Assembly: GCA_015178975.1 (NCBI GenBank)
Contig: WHVD01000261.1
Location: forward strand, 1-64,000
Reading direction: 5' to 3'
Length of the DNA stretch: 64,000 nt
Origin: Hysterangium stoloniferum
Lineage: Eukaryota > Basidiomycota > Agaricomycetes > Hysterangiales > Hysterangiaceae
The translations under genes were made by a program, and so were the position numbers. Positions 35,439 to 45,870 of this stretch are shown here, in pieces (positions within the stretch are counted from its first letter, which is position 1; each line of letters begins with the position of its first letter). Under the pieces are notes generated by a model that was given only the letters and a program-made list of their open reading frames with translations, had not been told where the DNA came from and did no database searches.

Positions 35439-35704
35439 TGTCAATCGAAGGAGAGGTAAAAGTGTTATTAGAAAAATGTAGATACTTCTGTCTACTTTTT
35501 ATAAGGAAAAACATTCTTATTGTGGACCTGCCACACTGCACTTCTATTGTTCCGATCATGTGATCCCATCTGTTATTGTTCTAGTGGAGACTACAAGAAT
35601 TGCACGATCTCCTGTGCATTGTCCTCATTCTCACCATTGTCTCCACCATGCTGCTCCTCTTTGTTTAACTCCTTACTAAGACTCTGCATTGTCTTTGACC
35701 AACA
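35439..35704 (-). repeat. 5' LTR of the Copia element (266 bp)
   Basis: On the minus strand it is TGTTGG...TTGACA. The partner at 30,493-30,708 shares about 210 bp with a few substitutions and one 3-bp indel. The primer-binding site abuts at 35,438. Confidence 0.85.
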
Positions 35705-36446
35705 ACAACCACCACCTGCACAACACAAGTATTGATTTGGGGTGCTGTCTCAATAACAACTGCATCGGTGCTCTTTATATTTCAACAGTAAGCAAGACTT
35801 TGCACTGAAACAGTTGAAGTTTGCTTGCTACTACTTGACTTGTCTCTAATGCTAAGACTTCGCACAATAGACTACATATCTCAAGGTTATTCCATTCCTT
35901 TCTCATAGTAGTGGCATTACCTTTACTCTTTCTTTAACTCTGCAAGTAACCTCTAATCATACCTCTAGATCAATCTCCATTCCAGCTACCATCAGTCTGA
36001 TCACACCTTAAGGTCAATCCCCTTTCTTAAGTACTTACCTCATCAATCACACCTTGAGGGTTAATGCTACTTAGCTTAATCGATCAAGGGGCTGAATCAC
36101 TAAGAGTCAAAGAGTAGAGAGTCACAGCTTGGTAAAGACCACTCTTTAAGAATATAGCAATGAGGAGAAAAGGCAAAAACCTAAAAGGGGCTAATCTAAG
36201 TTGATATTAAAACTGGAGAGAACTGTAGTGTACATGGAAAGAACTTTATACTACATTGAGATACAGTAGGTCATCAGAAGGCCAATCAGAGAAGCAAAGT
36301 GGGGAGAGATAGAAACCAATGTATGGTACTAAGAAACAATACTAGGTGGCAAATAAGAGTACATGTAGAGACAGAAAATGATGGAGCAGTGGATGGAGCA
36401 GAGGTGGAATGGGGCTGTAGTGTACTATAAACAAGTATTGGGGGTG
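35705..36446. other. Unassigned AT-rich sequence between Copia and family-E LTR
   Basis: ACAAGTATTG occurs near both ends (about 35,725 and 36,431), which may mark an element boundary, but no ORF or repeat pair supports an assignment. Confidence 0.35.
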
Positions 36447-37089
36447 TGTGAAAAGTCAATAGATTCTGACTGCTCAATATACGAAGAATAGTGTTTATTC
36501 AACTACTATTAGAAAGTATTGACCGTTCAGTACAATACTATAGATTACTAGACTGATAGTACTAGTATAGGGATGCACTACACGTCACAAGAGCAACTGT
36601 ACAGTTGCTCGTGATGACTAGAACAAGAGAATAAGAGTTGACCTTTATGGTACAACTGGTAGCTAGAAATACATAAGATAGATAATCAGTGAAAGACTGA
36701 ATATCTAGAGTGAAGAGATAACAGTGTGAGTTGACTACAGTGTTGACGAGTGCAGAGTCTTGAGAGTGGAACTCGACCTTCACGGTTCGAGTCCAAATTC
36801 TATTAGTATGCTAGAAGACACTACCTCTATGGGTAACTGAGTTATTACCCTTGACACCTCTCGCTATTCAATGTCTGAGTCGTTACGAGGTGGTGTCTGC
36901 TGGGTAAAAAGTGTCTTGTCATTTGATGCCGAGAGCGCCCATAGATATACACAAGGCTTTGAACTAAGGAATAAGGGTATGCTTGAAAGATATAGAGAAT
37001 TAGAGAAAAGAAATAAAAACTAGATAATAAAATACTATAATACGTCTATTATTCCACAGTCCAATCATGATATATGCATACCCTTCACA
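36447..37089 (-). repeat. LTR, family E: 3' LTR of the older, split copy
   Basis: It begins TGTGAAAAGTC and ends CCCTTCACA. The adjoining purine tract (minus strand AACTGGGGGGCAC, 37,090 on) and ORF3 remnant show that it terminates the older minus-strand element. Its 26-bp palindrome at 36,588 has one mismatch. Confidence 0.85.
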
Positions 37090-37511
37090 GTGCCCCCCAG
37101 TTCGAAGGGATGTGCTATACAAGGTGTCAAAGAGAATCTGGGATGCCACCCCAAGCTTCCTGTGAGGATCCCCCAAGGTCCAAAATGATGTTTCCCCACC
37201 GTTCCCTTTTTACTCTGAAGGATTCGGCTATTCTCACCTGAGCCACGAGAATCCCTGTGCAAGGAGTCGGCCCAGCGTCTGTAGGCCTTCTCTCTGCAAC
37301 GAATGACTGCACGGACACTAACCGGTGGAGCGGAAATCTGCACGAGAAGAGGAACATTGGGGAGGGGAAACGAAGATGCGGGTAGCGGGGCAGGAACAGG
37401 TGTCTGGGTAGTGGTCTCTGTGGGAGGCGTCGGGACAAGGGCCTCAAGTAAATCTACGAGGCTGGTAATAGAGAGGATACTCGCTGAGTCTGGGGGCAGA
37501 CGGTGTGGTTC
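37090..37511 (-). pseudogene. C-terminal part of ORF3 from the older family-E copy
   Basis: The minus frame gives EPHRLPPDSASILSIT through APPVSVRAVIRCREKAYRRW, matching the young ORF3 at about 47,610-47,870, then loses frame. Its upstream part lies at 48,687-49,845, separated by the 11.2 kb insertion at TACTA. Confidence 0.85.
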
Positions 37512-37516
37512 TACTA

Positions 37517-38158
37517 TGTGAAGGGTATATATATATGCATAATTGGACAGTGGATTAATATGCATAGTATAGTACTTTATTATCTAGTTTCTATTCCTTT
37601 TCTTTAATTCCCTATATCCTTCAAGCATACCCGTATTTCTTAGTTTGAAGTCTTGTGTATACCTATGGGCGCTCTCAGTGCCAAAAGACAGACATCTTGT
37701 TACCCAGCAGACACCACCTCGTAAACGACCCAGACGTCAAATAGTGAGAGGTGTCAAGGGTAACGTCTCAACTACCTATAAAGGTAGTGTTTTCTCGCAT
37801 ACTAACAGACTTTAGACTCGAACCGCGAAGGTCGAGTCCCACTCTAAGGTCTTTGTGCTCGTCGACACTATAGTCAACTCGTGCTACCATCTCTTTACTT
37901 TAGATATTCAGCCTCTCGTAATTATCTATTTTATGTCTAGCTACAAGTTGTACCGTAAAGGTCAACTCTTTCATTCTCTCATTCTAGCTGTCAAGAGCAA
38001 CTGTACAGTTGCTCTTGTGACGCGTAGCGTGTCTCCTTGCTAGTACTGTCAGTCTAGTAATCTACGGTATTGCACTGAACGGTCAATACCCGCTAATAGT
38101 AGTTGAATAAACACTACACTTCGTATATTGAACGGTCAGAATCTATCGACTCTTCACA
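37517..38158 (+). repeat. 5' LTR of the family-E element (642 bp)
   Basis: TGTGAAGGGTATAT...GACTCTTCACA. A perfect 26-bp palindrome lies at 37,992-38,017. Confidence 0.95.
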
Positions 38159-38178
38159 GTGGTGATCCGGGCTGGACC
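38159..38178 (+). other. Candidate primer-binding site
   Basis: GTGGTGATCCGGGCTGG follows the 5' LTR directly, starting one base in with TGG as PBS sequences do. The matching tRNA was not identified. Confidence 0.6.
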
Positions 38179-38235
38179 ATTCTTTTCCTACGAAGAAAGA
38201 TCTTATTATTGGACTACTAAAACCCGAACACGTGA

Positions 38236-40815
38236 ATGACTATGGGCAAGAACCAAACACCTAGGTCTTCATCAGCTCCGAGTAGCTCCATGCCTCGTCA
38301 AAAATCTGCTAATTTGGAGCCAGCCTGTAACGTCACCTTGAGGAAGTCTTCGTCGACTCTCCAAGGATCAACTCCTCTGGAGGATCCTTCCGGAGTAGTA
38401 GTGAAATCGTCAACAAACATTCCACCCGATCCACCTGAAGAATGCTCGTCACCCAGGCAGTTGAACGCCCCTGGAGTTGATGTTGAGCCTGGTCGAGCAC
38501 CCATGCCCGTTCTCAAGTTCCCTCCGAGACAGGTTATTCTCACACAGTTCCTCGGAGGTCATATAATTTATGCTCAGCCCATCAACTTAAAATGGGATAT
38601 GTATTACACCGATCAAATCTCTGAGGATCTGGTTACTCCCTTTGTAGAGGAGTACAATACGGATTATCCCATTTTACCAGTGACTGTAGCAGTTTGGTTA
38701 GGTCGTTACCAGGTGATCTTATTGGCGCGAGATTTATTCACACGACCAGGGAACCTTGAGGACTTGACCCGATTGATTCCCAAATGGTCGAACGAGGTGA
38801 CTACCGCTGCGGAAGGAGGAAGAAGGATTCTCAAGTGGGAGGTGTTTTCTCTATTCCTTGAAGCACTTTGTACGCATGATAATGTGTTGCAGATCCTGCA
38901 CGTCCTGCTCAGCGGAGAACATGTTGTGCCTAAGGTTGACTACCAGTACTTGTACATCCGCATGTTGGAGGAGTCTCTCAATGGAGTCATGCCAAATCTG
39001 CCGTTCGCATATTTCACCTTAAGGGGTCGGCTGAAGCGAAATCAAAGAAGACTCGATAAGATGGTTTTAGAGGTACTCCTCCCCTATAATGACTCGATTC
39101 AGGTCCCCGATTCGCCTATCTCCATGACTAATTCGTTCGTTCACAACCTAAATGGGTCTCCAGATACTCGTTTCCTATGTTCTCTCAACTGTCCTGTGAT
39201 ATTGGAGGACTTTCCGCTGGACTTGAGGATGCAGGTGATAGAACACCTCCAAGAAAAGAGGATTGAGGTCTGTGCTCCCTTTCATCAACCTCAGCCATGT
39301 CGACTCCTGAACACGATGGAGATCGAGAGACAAATCACGATGGAATCTGGTCCCATGCCTTTTCAGGGAGATCCTCGCTCTCGCGTCGCGTTTGAGGGAG
39401 TTTCCAACAGCCCTAACGTCGAGAACGAGGTGACCACTGTCAGAAACCGATCGGTCACCAGCAAGGGTCGACCGACCTTCTCTACAGCATTCACTGAGGG
39501 TATAGCTGGCCCAGTTGCTGGTCGAGGATCGCTGAACCCAGACGGTCCCCGCCATTCTCTGCCAATCACTTCGAATCCCTTCTTGCCATCAGGAGGACCC
39601 CCTAGTGATTCATCTGGGAGTTCGAATACTTCAGACCGAGGAGGGAACTCGGGACGTGGGGAGTGCCACAATGGAGTGCCTAATACCCCTTTTCGAACTC
39701 CGATGCGGTCTCAAGCTAGCGCGCTTATTGATGGCTTACCTAAGGACAAGAAGATTACTCTTAACACCAACGACCTCAAGATCAAATGGTCTGACCTCCC
39801 CGAATACGATGGAGCCCAATCCAAGGCCTTGGATTATATCATGGACATCATGAGTCTTGCAGAGATATCAGACTCTTTGAGTGTGATGTTAGGAGTCACT
39901 CTGCCAAGACGACTCACGGGAAATGCTAAGGTCTGGTGGAGCACCCTAGACCATGAGCATCGTACTGAATTCAGTCAATCTCATGGGTCATTTCTCTGGG
40001 GCATTGTGGAAGGATTGCTTGGAACTCACTGGCGTGAATCCTTGGCCTTAGAATGGGAAGCCATGAAATTTCGACAAACTGGTCACGATCGCGAGACACC
40101 CGTCGACTATATCCAACGGAGAGTTAAACTCTATCGTTTCCTGTACGGGTTCCACCAGGACAGAGGAGATGAGACACGCAGACTCATTCTCACGCTGCCT
40201 ATGGAATGGCTCTACCTTCTTCAAGGACAACCCATCGACGATATCATGAGTTTGCAGATGTATGCTAATAACCTGCAAGAAGCTCTGATTAATGCTTGGG
40301 TCCAAACACACCGGGAACATTACAGGTTCCAGAAACTGCACGTAATGTTAGCAGAGGGTCAGGAAGTGGATTTTAGAGTCACCGACGACTTCTCTTCACC
40401 TAACCAGGTTCTCATTAGTGAGACTAACGAGAGAGGCTCGACGAGAAGGACCGTCCCTGATGTCGCTAATCCAATGCAGGGAAGGCGTCATGGAAAAATG
40501 TTCTTCGAGAAGAGTAACAAGAAGAGCTCGGTCAAACCCACCAAGGAATGTTGGATATGCGGAAGTCCAGACCATTTCAAGATATATTGCCCCCATGCTG
40601 GCAAAATGTCTCATTATGTCTCTATCAACAAATGCTCTGCACAGGATATGTCGGAGGAAGCGGAGGAGCAAAGGTTATATGAAGTGGTTCATGGACTATC
40701 TATACAAGGACAAGTAAATACCTCTGATGATGAATTGACTTTTGTTTCCATTTATGCGCCCCGAGTCGGAAACAAATTAGTCACAAGCCCAGGTCACTTG
40801 AGGAGAAAGGTTTAA
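38236..40815 (+). CDS. Family-E Gag (859 codons, intact)
   Basis: A single uninterrupted frame starts at the ATG 78 bp after the LTR. An unusually long N-terminal region (about 1-480) with no recognised domain ends in a Ser/Gly-rich linker. A retrotransposon capsid-like helical region (about 490-690) includes KVWWSTLDHEHR and EWEAMKFRQTGHDRETPVDYIQR. A CX2CX4HX4C zinc knuckle (CWICGSPDHFKIYC) lies at about 770-783 and would bind RNA. Gag forms the cytoplasmic virus-like particle. The TAA stop overlaps the pol ATG as TAATG (40,813-40,817). The lack of stops contrasts with the damaged pol. Confidence 0.9.
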   Translation: MTMGKNQTPRSSSAPSSSMPRQKSANLEPACNVTLRKSSSTLQGSTPLEDPSGVVVKSSTNIPPDPPEECSSPRQLNAPGVDVEPGRAPMPVLKFPPRQVILTQFLGGHIIYAQPINLKWDMYYTDQISEDLVTPFVEEYNTDYPILPVTVAVWLGRYQVILLARDLFTRPGNLEDLTRLIPKWSNEVTTAAEGGRRILKWEVFSLFLEALCTHDNVLQILHVLLSGEHVVPKVDYQYLYIRMLEESLNGVMPNLPFAYFTLRGRLKRNQRRLDKMVLEVLLPYNDSIQVPDSPISMTNSFVHNLNGSPDTRFLCSLNCPVILEDFPLDLRMQVIEHLQEKRIEVCAPFHQPQPCRLLNTMEIERQITMESGPMPFQGDPRSRVAFEGVSNSPNVENEVTTVRNRSVTSKGRPTFSTAFTEGIAGPVAGRGSLNPDGPRHSLPITSNPFLPSGGPPSDSSGSSNTSDRGGNSGRGECHNGVPNTPFRTPMRSQASALIDGLPKDKKITLNTNDLKIKWSDLPEYDGAQSKALDYIMDIMSLAEISDSLSVMLGVTLPRRLTGNAKVWWSTLDHEHRTEFSQSHGSFLWGIVEGLLGTHWRESLALEWEAMKFRQTGHDRETPVDYIQRRVKLYRFLYGFHQDRGDETRRLILTLPMEWLYLLQGQPIDDIMSLQMYANNLQEALINAWVQTHREHYRFQKLHVMLAEGQEVDFRVTDDFSSPNQVLISETNERGSTRRTVPDVANPMQGRRHGKMFFEKSNKKSSVKPTKECWICGSPDHFKIYCPHAGKMSHYVSINKCSAQDMSEEAEEQRLYEVVHGLSIQGQVNTSDDELTFVSIYAPRVGNKLVTSPGHLRRKV

Positions 40816-42464
40816 TGGCAGCAGGCGCGACCAAGATTGCACACCTTATCGAAAGTCTCTCTCAACTTGAGGAGGACCGTCAATTCGCCTCAGAGAGGCC
40901 TAAGCCACCTGTTGAACCAGAGATTGTGGACGATTTCGAACCGCCTGGTCCTAAGACGGCTGTGGTGGCTGATAATGAGCAATTTGCCTCAGAGGATCTT
41001 CACAAGCTAGTCAACTTGGGACCAGATATACCAACGGAGGTCCTGCCACATCTCAGATCAGTTTTGACTGAGAACGTTAAGGCTTTCAGAGTCGACGGAC
41101 GGTTAGGGCAAGTGGAATGTAGAGTCCCTGTCCCCTTGAAAGAGGGTGCCCAGCCCATATCCATGCCTATGTTCCCTTCGTCCCCTGCCAATAGGAGAGT
41201 TATAGATGAGCAAATGGATACCTGGTTCGAACAGGGTGTCATTGAGCCATCTAAAAGCCCCTGGGGGGCGCCAGGCTTTGTAGTATATCGCAATGGTAAA
41301 CCGTGGGTGGTCATCGACTATCGGAAACTTAATCATCTCACTGTTCCAGATGAATTCCCTTTACCATGTCAATCGGAGATGCTGTCGGGATCAAATGTTC
41401 TTTCTTCTTTTGACGCGCTAGCTGGGTTTACTCAATTAGAAATGTTGGAGGATGATAAGCCCAAAACAGCCTTTAGATCTCATAGAGGGCTGTGGCAATT
41501 TAAAAGGATGCCGTTTGGGCTCAGAAATGGCCCCTCCACATTTCAGCGCGTCATGCAAACAGTTTTAGCACCCTACTTGTGGATTTTTTGTCTAGTCTAC
41601 ATCGATGACATAGTCATATTCTCTAAGAACTGGGATGATCATTTGCTTCACCTGAATCAGGTGCTTGGCGCTATCGCTTTGGCCGGTATCACTCTCTCTC
41701 CCAAGAAATGTTTTATCGGATATAATTTGATCTTGTTGTTGGGTCATAAAGTATCCAGGTTGGGTTTTTCGACCCATCAAGAGAAGGTTCGCGCTATATT
41801 GGAACTGGCCCCACCCACTAAGGTCTCTGAACTACAACGGTTCCTTGGAATGGTCCTTTACTTTTCGGCATATATACCATTCTATTCATGGATGGTGTCC
41901 CCTTTATTCTCGCTCCTAAAAAAGGGAACACCCTGGACGTGGACCGCTGAACATGTCTGAGCTTATGAGGATGTTAAAACTGCACTAGGATCAGCACCAG
42001 TGCTGGGGCATCCAGTTAGTGGGATGCCCTATCGATTGTATACAGACACTTCGGATTTTGCCTTAGGTTGTTGTCTCCAACAAGTCCAGAAGATGGCTTT
42101 AGGAGACTTGATGGACACCAAAATCTATGCTCAAGCCAAGTTAGCTTTTGACCGTGTGCAGGATGTGCCATCCTTTGTTCATCGGTACAAAACCAAACAG
42201 CCCGAGATTGAGTGGTCGGATTCATGGGGACCCACTTTTGAGGCGACCGAAGTTACCGTTGAATGAGTCATTGCATATTGGAGTCACATGCTGAAAAGCG
42301 CTGAACGTAACTATTCTGCCACTGAACGGGAAGCGTTAGCAGCAAAGGAGGGACTAGTCCACTTCCAACCCTTCATTGAAGGTGAACACGTTCTACTCAT
42401 TACGGACCATGCAGCTCTGCCAATGGGCTAGATCATACGAGAACACTAATCATCGACTAGCCAC
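40815..42464 (+). pseudogene. Family-E Pol: reverse transcriptase and RNase H
   Basis: The first frame (40,815-41,960) starts at the ATG overlapping the gag stop and reaches the RT within about 95 codons; no DSG or DTG protease motif precedes it. RT landmarks are PSKSPWGAPGFVVYRNGKP, FRSHRGLWQFKRMPFGLRNGP and the intact catalytic box VYIDDIVIFS. A TGA ends the frame after TAEHV at about 41,958; RNase H continues (YRLYTDTSDFALGCCLQQ), with another TGA at 42,264 where Arg is usual before VIAYWSHMLKSAERNYS, and frameshifts near 42,415-42,465 around TDHAAL. The reader would need at least three repairs, so it is inactive. Confidence 0.88.
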
Positions 42465-43766
42465 ATGGGGGCAATATACGCTGCATTTCCAGGTCTCGAA
42501 ATTTTACATCAAGCAGGAAGAGTTCACAGTAACGTGGACCCATTGTCCAGACTCCCTCGGGTACCAGCCTTCGTGAGCCCTATTAGAGATGATTTACAAG
42601 CTATCACCTCGACCTCTATGGACAAAAGCACTGAGGAAAAACTATGGAAGGACGAACCTGCTAAGAAGGCAGTCTTCTCGATCATAAATGATTCCATGGA
42701 ACCTTTTGGAGTAACTCAGAAGGTCCGACAGTCGGAATGGGATTTTTATAATGCAGTGAGGGACAATCAGGAGGACGAGTCCGACTTTGCACTGCATCAT
42801 CCTCAGCTGCTAATCAGTATCAAGGAGGGATATATAAAGAAATTTCTAGAGGGATACTCGAAGGACCCAGTCTTCAGAAACCTCTACGCTCTTGATACCC
42901 CTTCACCCAATGCAGTTGTTACTCCTTCTCACTACTTTGTGGGAGCAAACAGACTCCTGTACTTTCGTGACTCAGACTGGAAAAGTCGAGTCTGTGTGCC
43001 CAGAACCATGACTAGCTCTATTTTAAGGTTGGTACATGATAATCCTTTTGAGGGAGCACATGCCGGAGGTCAGCGGTTGTTCAACCTAATGAAAGACCGG
43101 TTCTTTTGGCCAAAAATGCTGCAAGATTGCATGTCATACGCGCGTACCTGTGACATCTGCCAAAAGACCAAAATTGATCGCACTGCTCGTCAAGGAGCCC
43201 TCAGACCTGCCAACCTACCTTTTAGGCCTTTCGAAGTAGTTTCTATGGACCTGATCACTGGACTACCTGACTCGGGAAAGGATTTGTATTCAGCAGTTTT
43301 CGTCGCCATTGATAAATTAACGTGTTTCGCTATTACAATACCTACTTTCTCGAACCTTATGGCTGAAGGATTTGCACGAATGTTTGTCAAACAGGTGGCC
43401 AGCCCCTTCGGACTACCCTCTCGAATAATCTGTGATCGGGACAAGAGATGGACCTGCAGGTTCTGGCGGGAAGTCTGTAAGATTTATGGTACCACCCTTG
43501 CGGTATCTTCTGCCCATCATCCCCAGACGGATGGACAGACGGAGAATATGAATGCAACCATAGAACAAATGCTTCGAGCCTATTGTGCTTCTGCTAAGGA
43601 GAGCTGGTCCCAATGGATTGAGGTGGTAGTCCATGCGTACAACTCAACCGTTCACAGTTCAATGAACTACACTCCGGCCTTCTTATTAATGGGATACCTC
43701 CCAAGAGGGATGTCTCGAGTTCTAGGAGGTGACGAACCCCTAGTTCCTAGAGAACTATCAGACAGC
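42465..43766 (+). pseudogene. Family-E Pol: integrase, cut by a solo LTR
   Basis: The open frame starts in the RNase H tail (GRVHSNVDPLSRL). The HHCC zinc region follows (VHDNPFEGAHAGG ... CDICQKTK, about residues 195-240). The catalytic core has Asp in SMDLITGLP, Asp in IICDRDKRW and Glu in HHPQTDGQTENMN, spaced as D,D,E. The frame runs to LVPRELSDS at 43,766, where LTR B interrupts, and continues at 44,322. Integrase would insert the cDNA into host chromatin. Confidence 0.9.
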
Positions 43767-44321
43767 TGTTACGACCCGTTCCCGGATGTTTCAATATCCG
43801 ACTTCCGATCTCCCACTTTGACCTCTGACTACGGAACATCATAGTTACCGTATCATCCGCGTTCTTCGTTTGTTCCACATTTGGTAATTTGTCCGTTGAC
43901 AAGTATTCACTCGTTTGTTGTTGTATTCCCGTCTCGGAATATTGTCTTCCTAATATGTCTTATTGTATTTCCGTTTTAAGAATACTTCCGTTTCCGTCTT
44001 ATTATGGTCTCAGTTTGTAGTACAATAACGAGTAGACTTATATTAGTTTCCGCGAATTTGTACTTTACTTTAGATCTGATATCGACTTAGTTTCTTATTC
44101 CTCCTCCCGTCTTTCTGTACGCTCGATATTCGGAACTCTTCGGAACTCTGAATATCCATATCTTCCGTCGTTAGTTCACTTCCGAAATTAAGGACATTGA
44201 GTGTTTGCGTAGAGGCGCAGCACATAAGCTGAAGCTGACATCCTGACCCTATCCACGAGTTTCCGACTTCCCGGTGACTTCCCGATAGTTCCGGAATAAG
44301 TTCCCGACACGGCACTTAACA
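43767..44321 (+). repeat. Solo LTR, family B, TSD ACAGC
   Basis: The 555-bp sequence starts TGTTACGACCC and ends ACTTAACA. ACAGC lies on both sides (43,762-43,766 and 44,322-44,326). Removing the LTR and one TSD restores the integrase frame exactly. Confidence 0.97.
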
Positions 44322-44890
44322 ACAGCCCTATGGCCGACCAATGGATTCTCGAACTAGAAAATCATCGACAGATGGTGCGGGATTCAATTGCTCGAGCCCA
44401 AGAGATTCAAGCACGAGCATATAACAAGAAGCAAAGACCTGTAGAAGATATCTCCGAGGGAGACTTTGTATTGGTGAACCCCCACTCCCTCGAACTGGTG
44501 GAAGTCAAGGGAACGGGGAAGAAACTAATACAAAGACGGATTGGACCAGTCGAGGTCCTTGAGAAATTGAACCCTCAAGTATTTAGGCTTAAGATTCCCC
44601 CGGAGTATCCGATGCATCCAGTCATTAATTGGGATCATCTGCAGAAATATCAACCCTCTCCTCCCAACCTAGGTCCAAGACCACAACTTGAAAACCTAAG
44701 AGTGTTGAAATCAGATCATGAAGAATATGAAGTCAAAGCTATTGTTGGACATAGAAAACAGCGAAATTGTCTGCTATTTAGGGTGCACTGGAAAGGTTAT
44801 GGACCTGAAGAGGATTTGTGGTTAAGCAGCACTAACCTCACAAATGCTCCAGCACTTCTGAGGGCATACAAGGCGCTGTTCAAAATCTAA
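44322..44890 (+). pseudogene. Family-E Pol: integrase C-terminus and chromodomain
   Basis: The frame resumes with SPMADQWILELENHRQ, includes the GPVEVLEKLNPQVFRLKIP segment of Gypsy integrase C-termini, and ends in a chromodomain (about 44,730-44,870): YEVKAIVGHRKQRNCLLFRV then HWKGYGPEEDLW. The first aromatic-cage position appears as Tyr, followed by the W/W region. In chromoviruses this domain directs integration to heterochromatin marks. Reading is open to the TAA at 44,888-44,890, 569 bp after the solo LTR, so only the insertion separates it from the core. Confidence 0.9.
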
Positions 44891-45249
44891 CGGGATATAT
44901 GCGCTCGAGGAATCATCTATTCTATCATTTATTCCATTTCTTTCGTAACTTCCTTTCAGAAATATCTCAGTCATTCAGTGAGCCATCTCATTGGCTTTTA
45001 TTCTCTTTCATTTTTCTATCCCTCCAGTCGATTGGGACAACCACTAATTGGCAGCGGACACATTTACCCAAAACCCAGCCACAATTAATGAATTTTATTT
45101 AACGACCAACCGAGCGGAGTTTCAATTCAATATATATAAAAAAAAGTACACGTAAATTCGCATAAATTTTCTGTATCTTTCATACCACGTCCTTCACCTA
45201 TCTACAGCCCTTCCCTCTATCTTCAACTTCACCACTTTATTGTGCTATA
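44891..45249 (+). promoter_or_regulatory. Pol-ORF3 spacer with a TATA-like promoter
   Basis: TATATATAAAAAA at 45,131-45,143 lies about 110 bp before the ORF3 ATG. A pyrimidine-rich leader (CTATCTACAGCCCTTCCCTC) follows at about 45,197-45,220, the usual layout of a fungal promoter. This suggests that ORF3 is transcribed separately from gag-pol. Confidence 0.5.
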
Positions 45250-45870
45250 ATGCTCCCTTTCCAACAAAACAAGCAAGTCCTCCCTAAGTTCAAAAAGGTC
45301 CCGCGAGCCCCGACAGCCAGTACATCCACGACCGGTGGGGGATTCATCACCTGCATGCCTCGTACAGACAATGTCGAGAGCAATTGGGGTACCCAAGAAT
45401 CAACCCCCCTGTCAACTTTCTCCTTTGGTGCTGAGCCGGGGGGAAATACCAGTACGGATTGGAGTAAGCCGTTAGGGCCCTCCCTCAGACCGTCATCAGA
45501 GGAAGTTGCTGCTACTATGCGGAGGGAGGAAACGTTTATGGAAGAACACAATGCAAGGAGGCTCACCCGCAAAAGAGAAAGGCACGCTGAGTATAGAAGT
45601 CAACAGGAGGCGAGGGGAGCAAGAGAAGGAGTCCCCTCCAAGCGACAGTGGCGTGAGGACAGAGCGCAATTCGGAAACAGAGCTTCCATGCCAATCCTTC
45701 CCCCCCCAGGAGAGAAATGGGCTGACTTCGCGGAGACTGATGATAGCGAGGGTGGGACGCCTTGCATTAGGACAACGGGAACCAAGAGCTGGAAGGAGAA
45801 GGAGGGTACCATCTTTTATGACTGGGAACTACTTCGACGTATTAAGTTGCAACGAATAGTTCTTACCTGA
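45250..45870 (+). CDS. ORF3, first open segment (206 codons), unknown function
   Basis: The ATG at 45,250 starts a basic, low-complexity N-terminus (FKKVPRAPTAST). A charged helical segment (EEHNARRLTRKRERHAEYR) and a more conserved C-terminal part, PPPGEKWADFAETDDSEGG through FYDWELLRRIKLQ, follow. The frame stops at a TGA (45,868-45,870), but the same frame continues as the next segment. The older copy at 49,579-49,845 has the same peptide and the same TGA. No family recognised; no signal peptide, membrane segment, zinc knuckle or enzyme motif seen. Confidence 0.6.
   Translation: MLPFQQNKQVLPKFKKVPRAPTASTSTTGGGFITCMPRTDNVESNWGTQESTPLSTFSFGAEPGGNTSTDWSKPLGPSLRPSSEEVAATMRREETFMEEHNARRLTRKRERHAEYRSQQEARGAREGVPSKRQWREDRAQFGNRASMPILPPPGEKWADFAETDDSEGGTPCIRTTGTKSWKEKEGTIFYDWELLRRIKLQRIVLT

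Larger units (their letters stand above)
30493..35704 (-). mobile_element. Decayed Ty1/Copia retrotransposon
   Basis: Minus-strand order is 5' LTR (35,439-35,704), primer-binding site GGTTATGGGCCCCGGGC, gag, protease remnant, integrase, reverse transcriptase, RNase H, purine tract GAGGGGGAG (30,709-30,717) and a truncated 3' LTR. The PR-IN-RT-RH order defines Copia. Numerous stops and frameshifts make it inactive, and a solo LTR (31,099-31,820) splits RNase H. No TSD can be read because the left LTR end is lost. Confidence 0.9.

Noticed and set aside
36588..36613. LTR palindrome as a transcription terminator
   Set aside because: It lacks a T-run and is in a eukaryotic LTR; intrinsic terminators are not expected. 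A dyad binding site or RNA structure is more likely.
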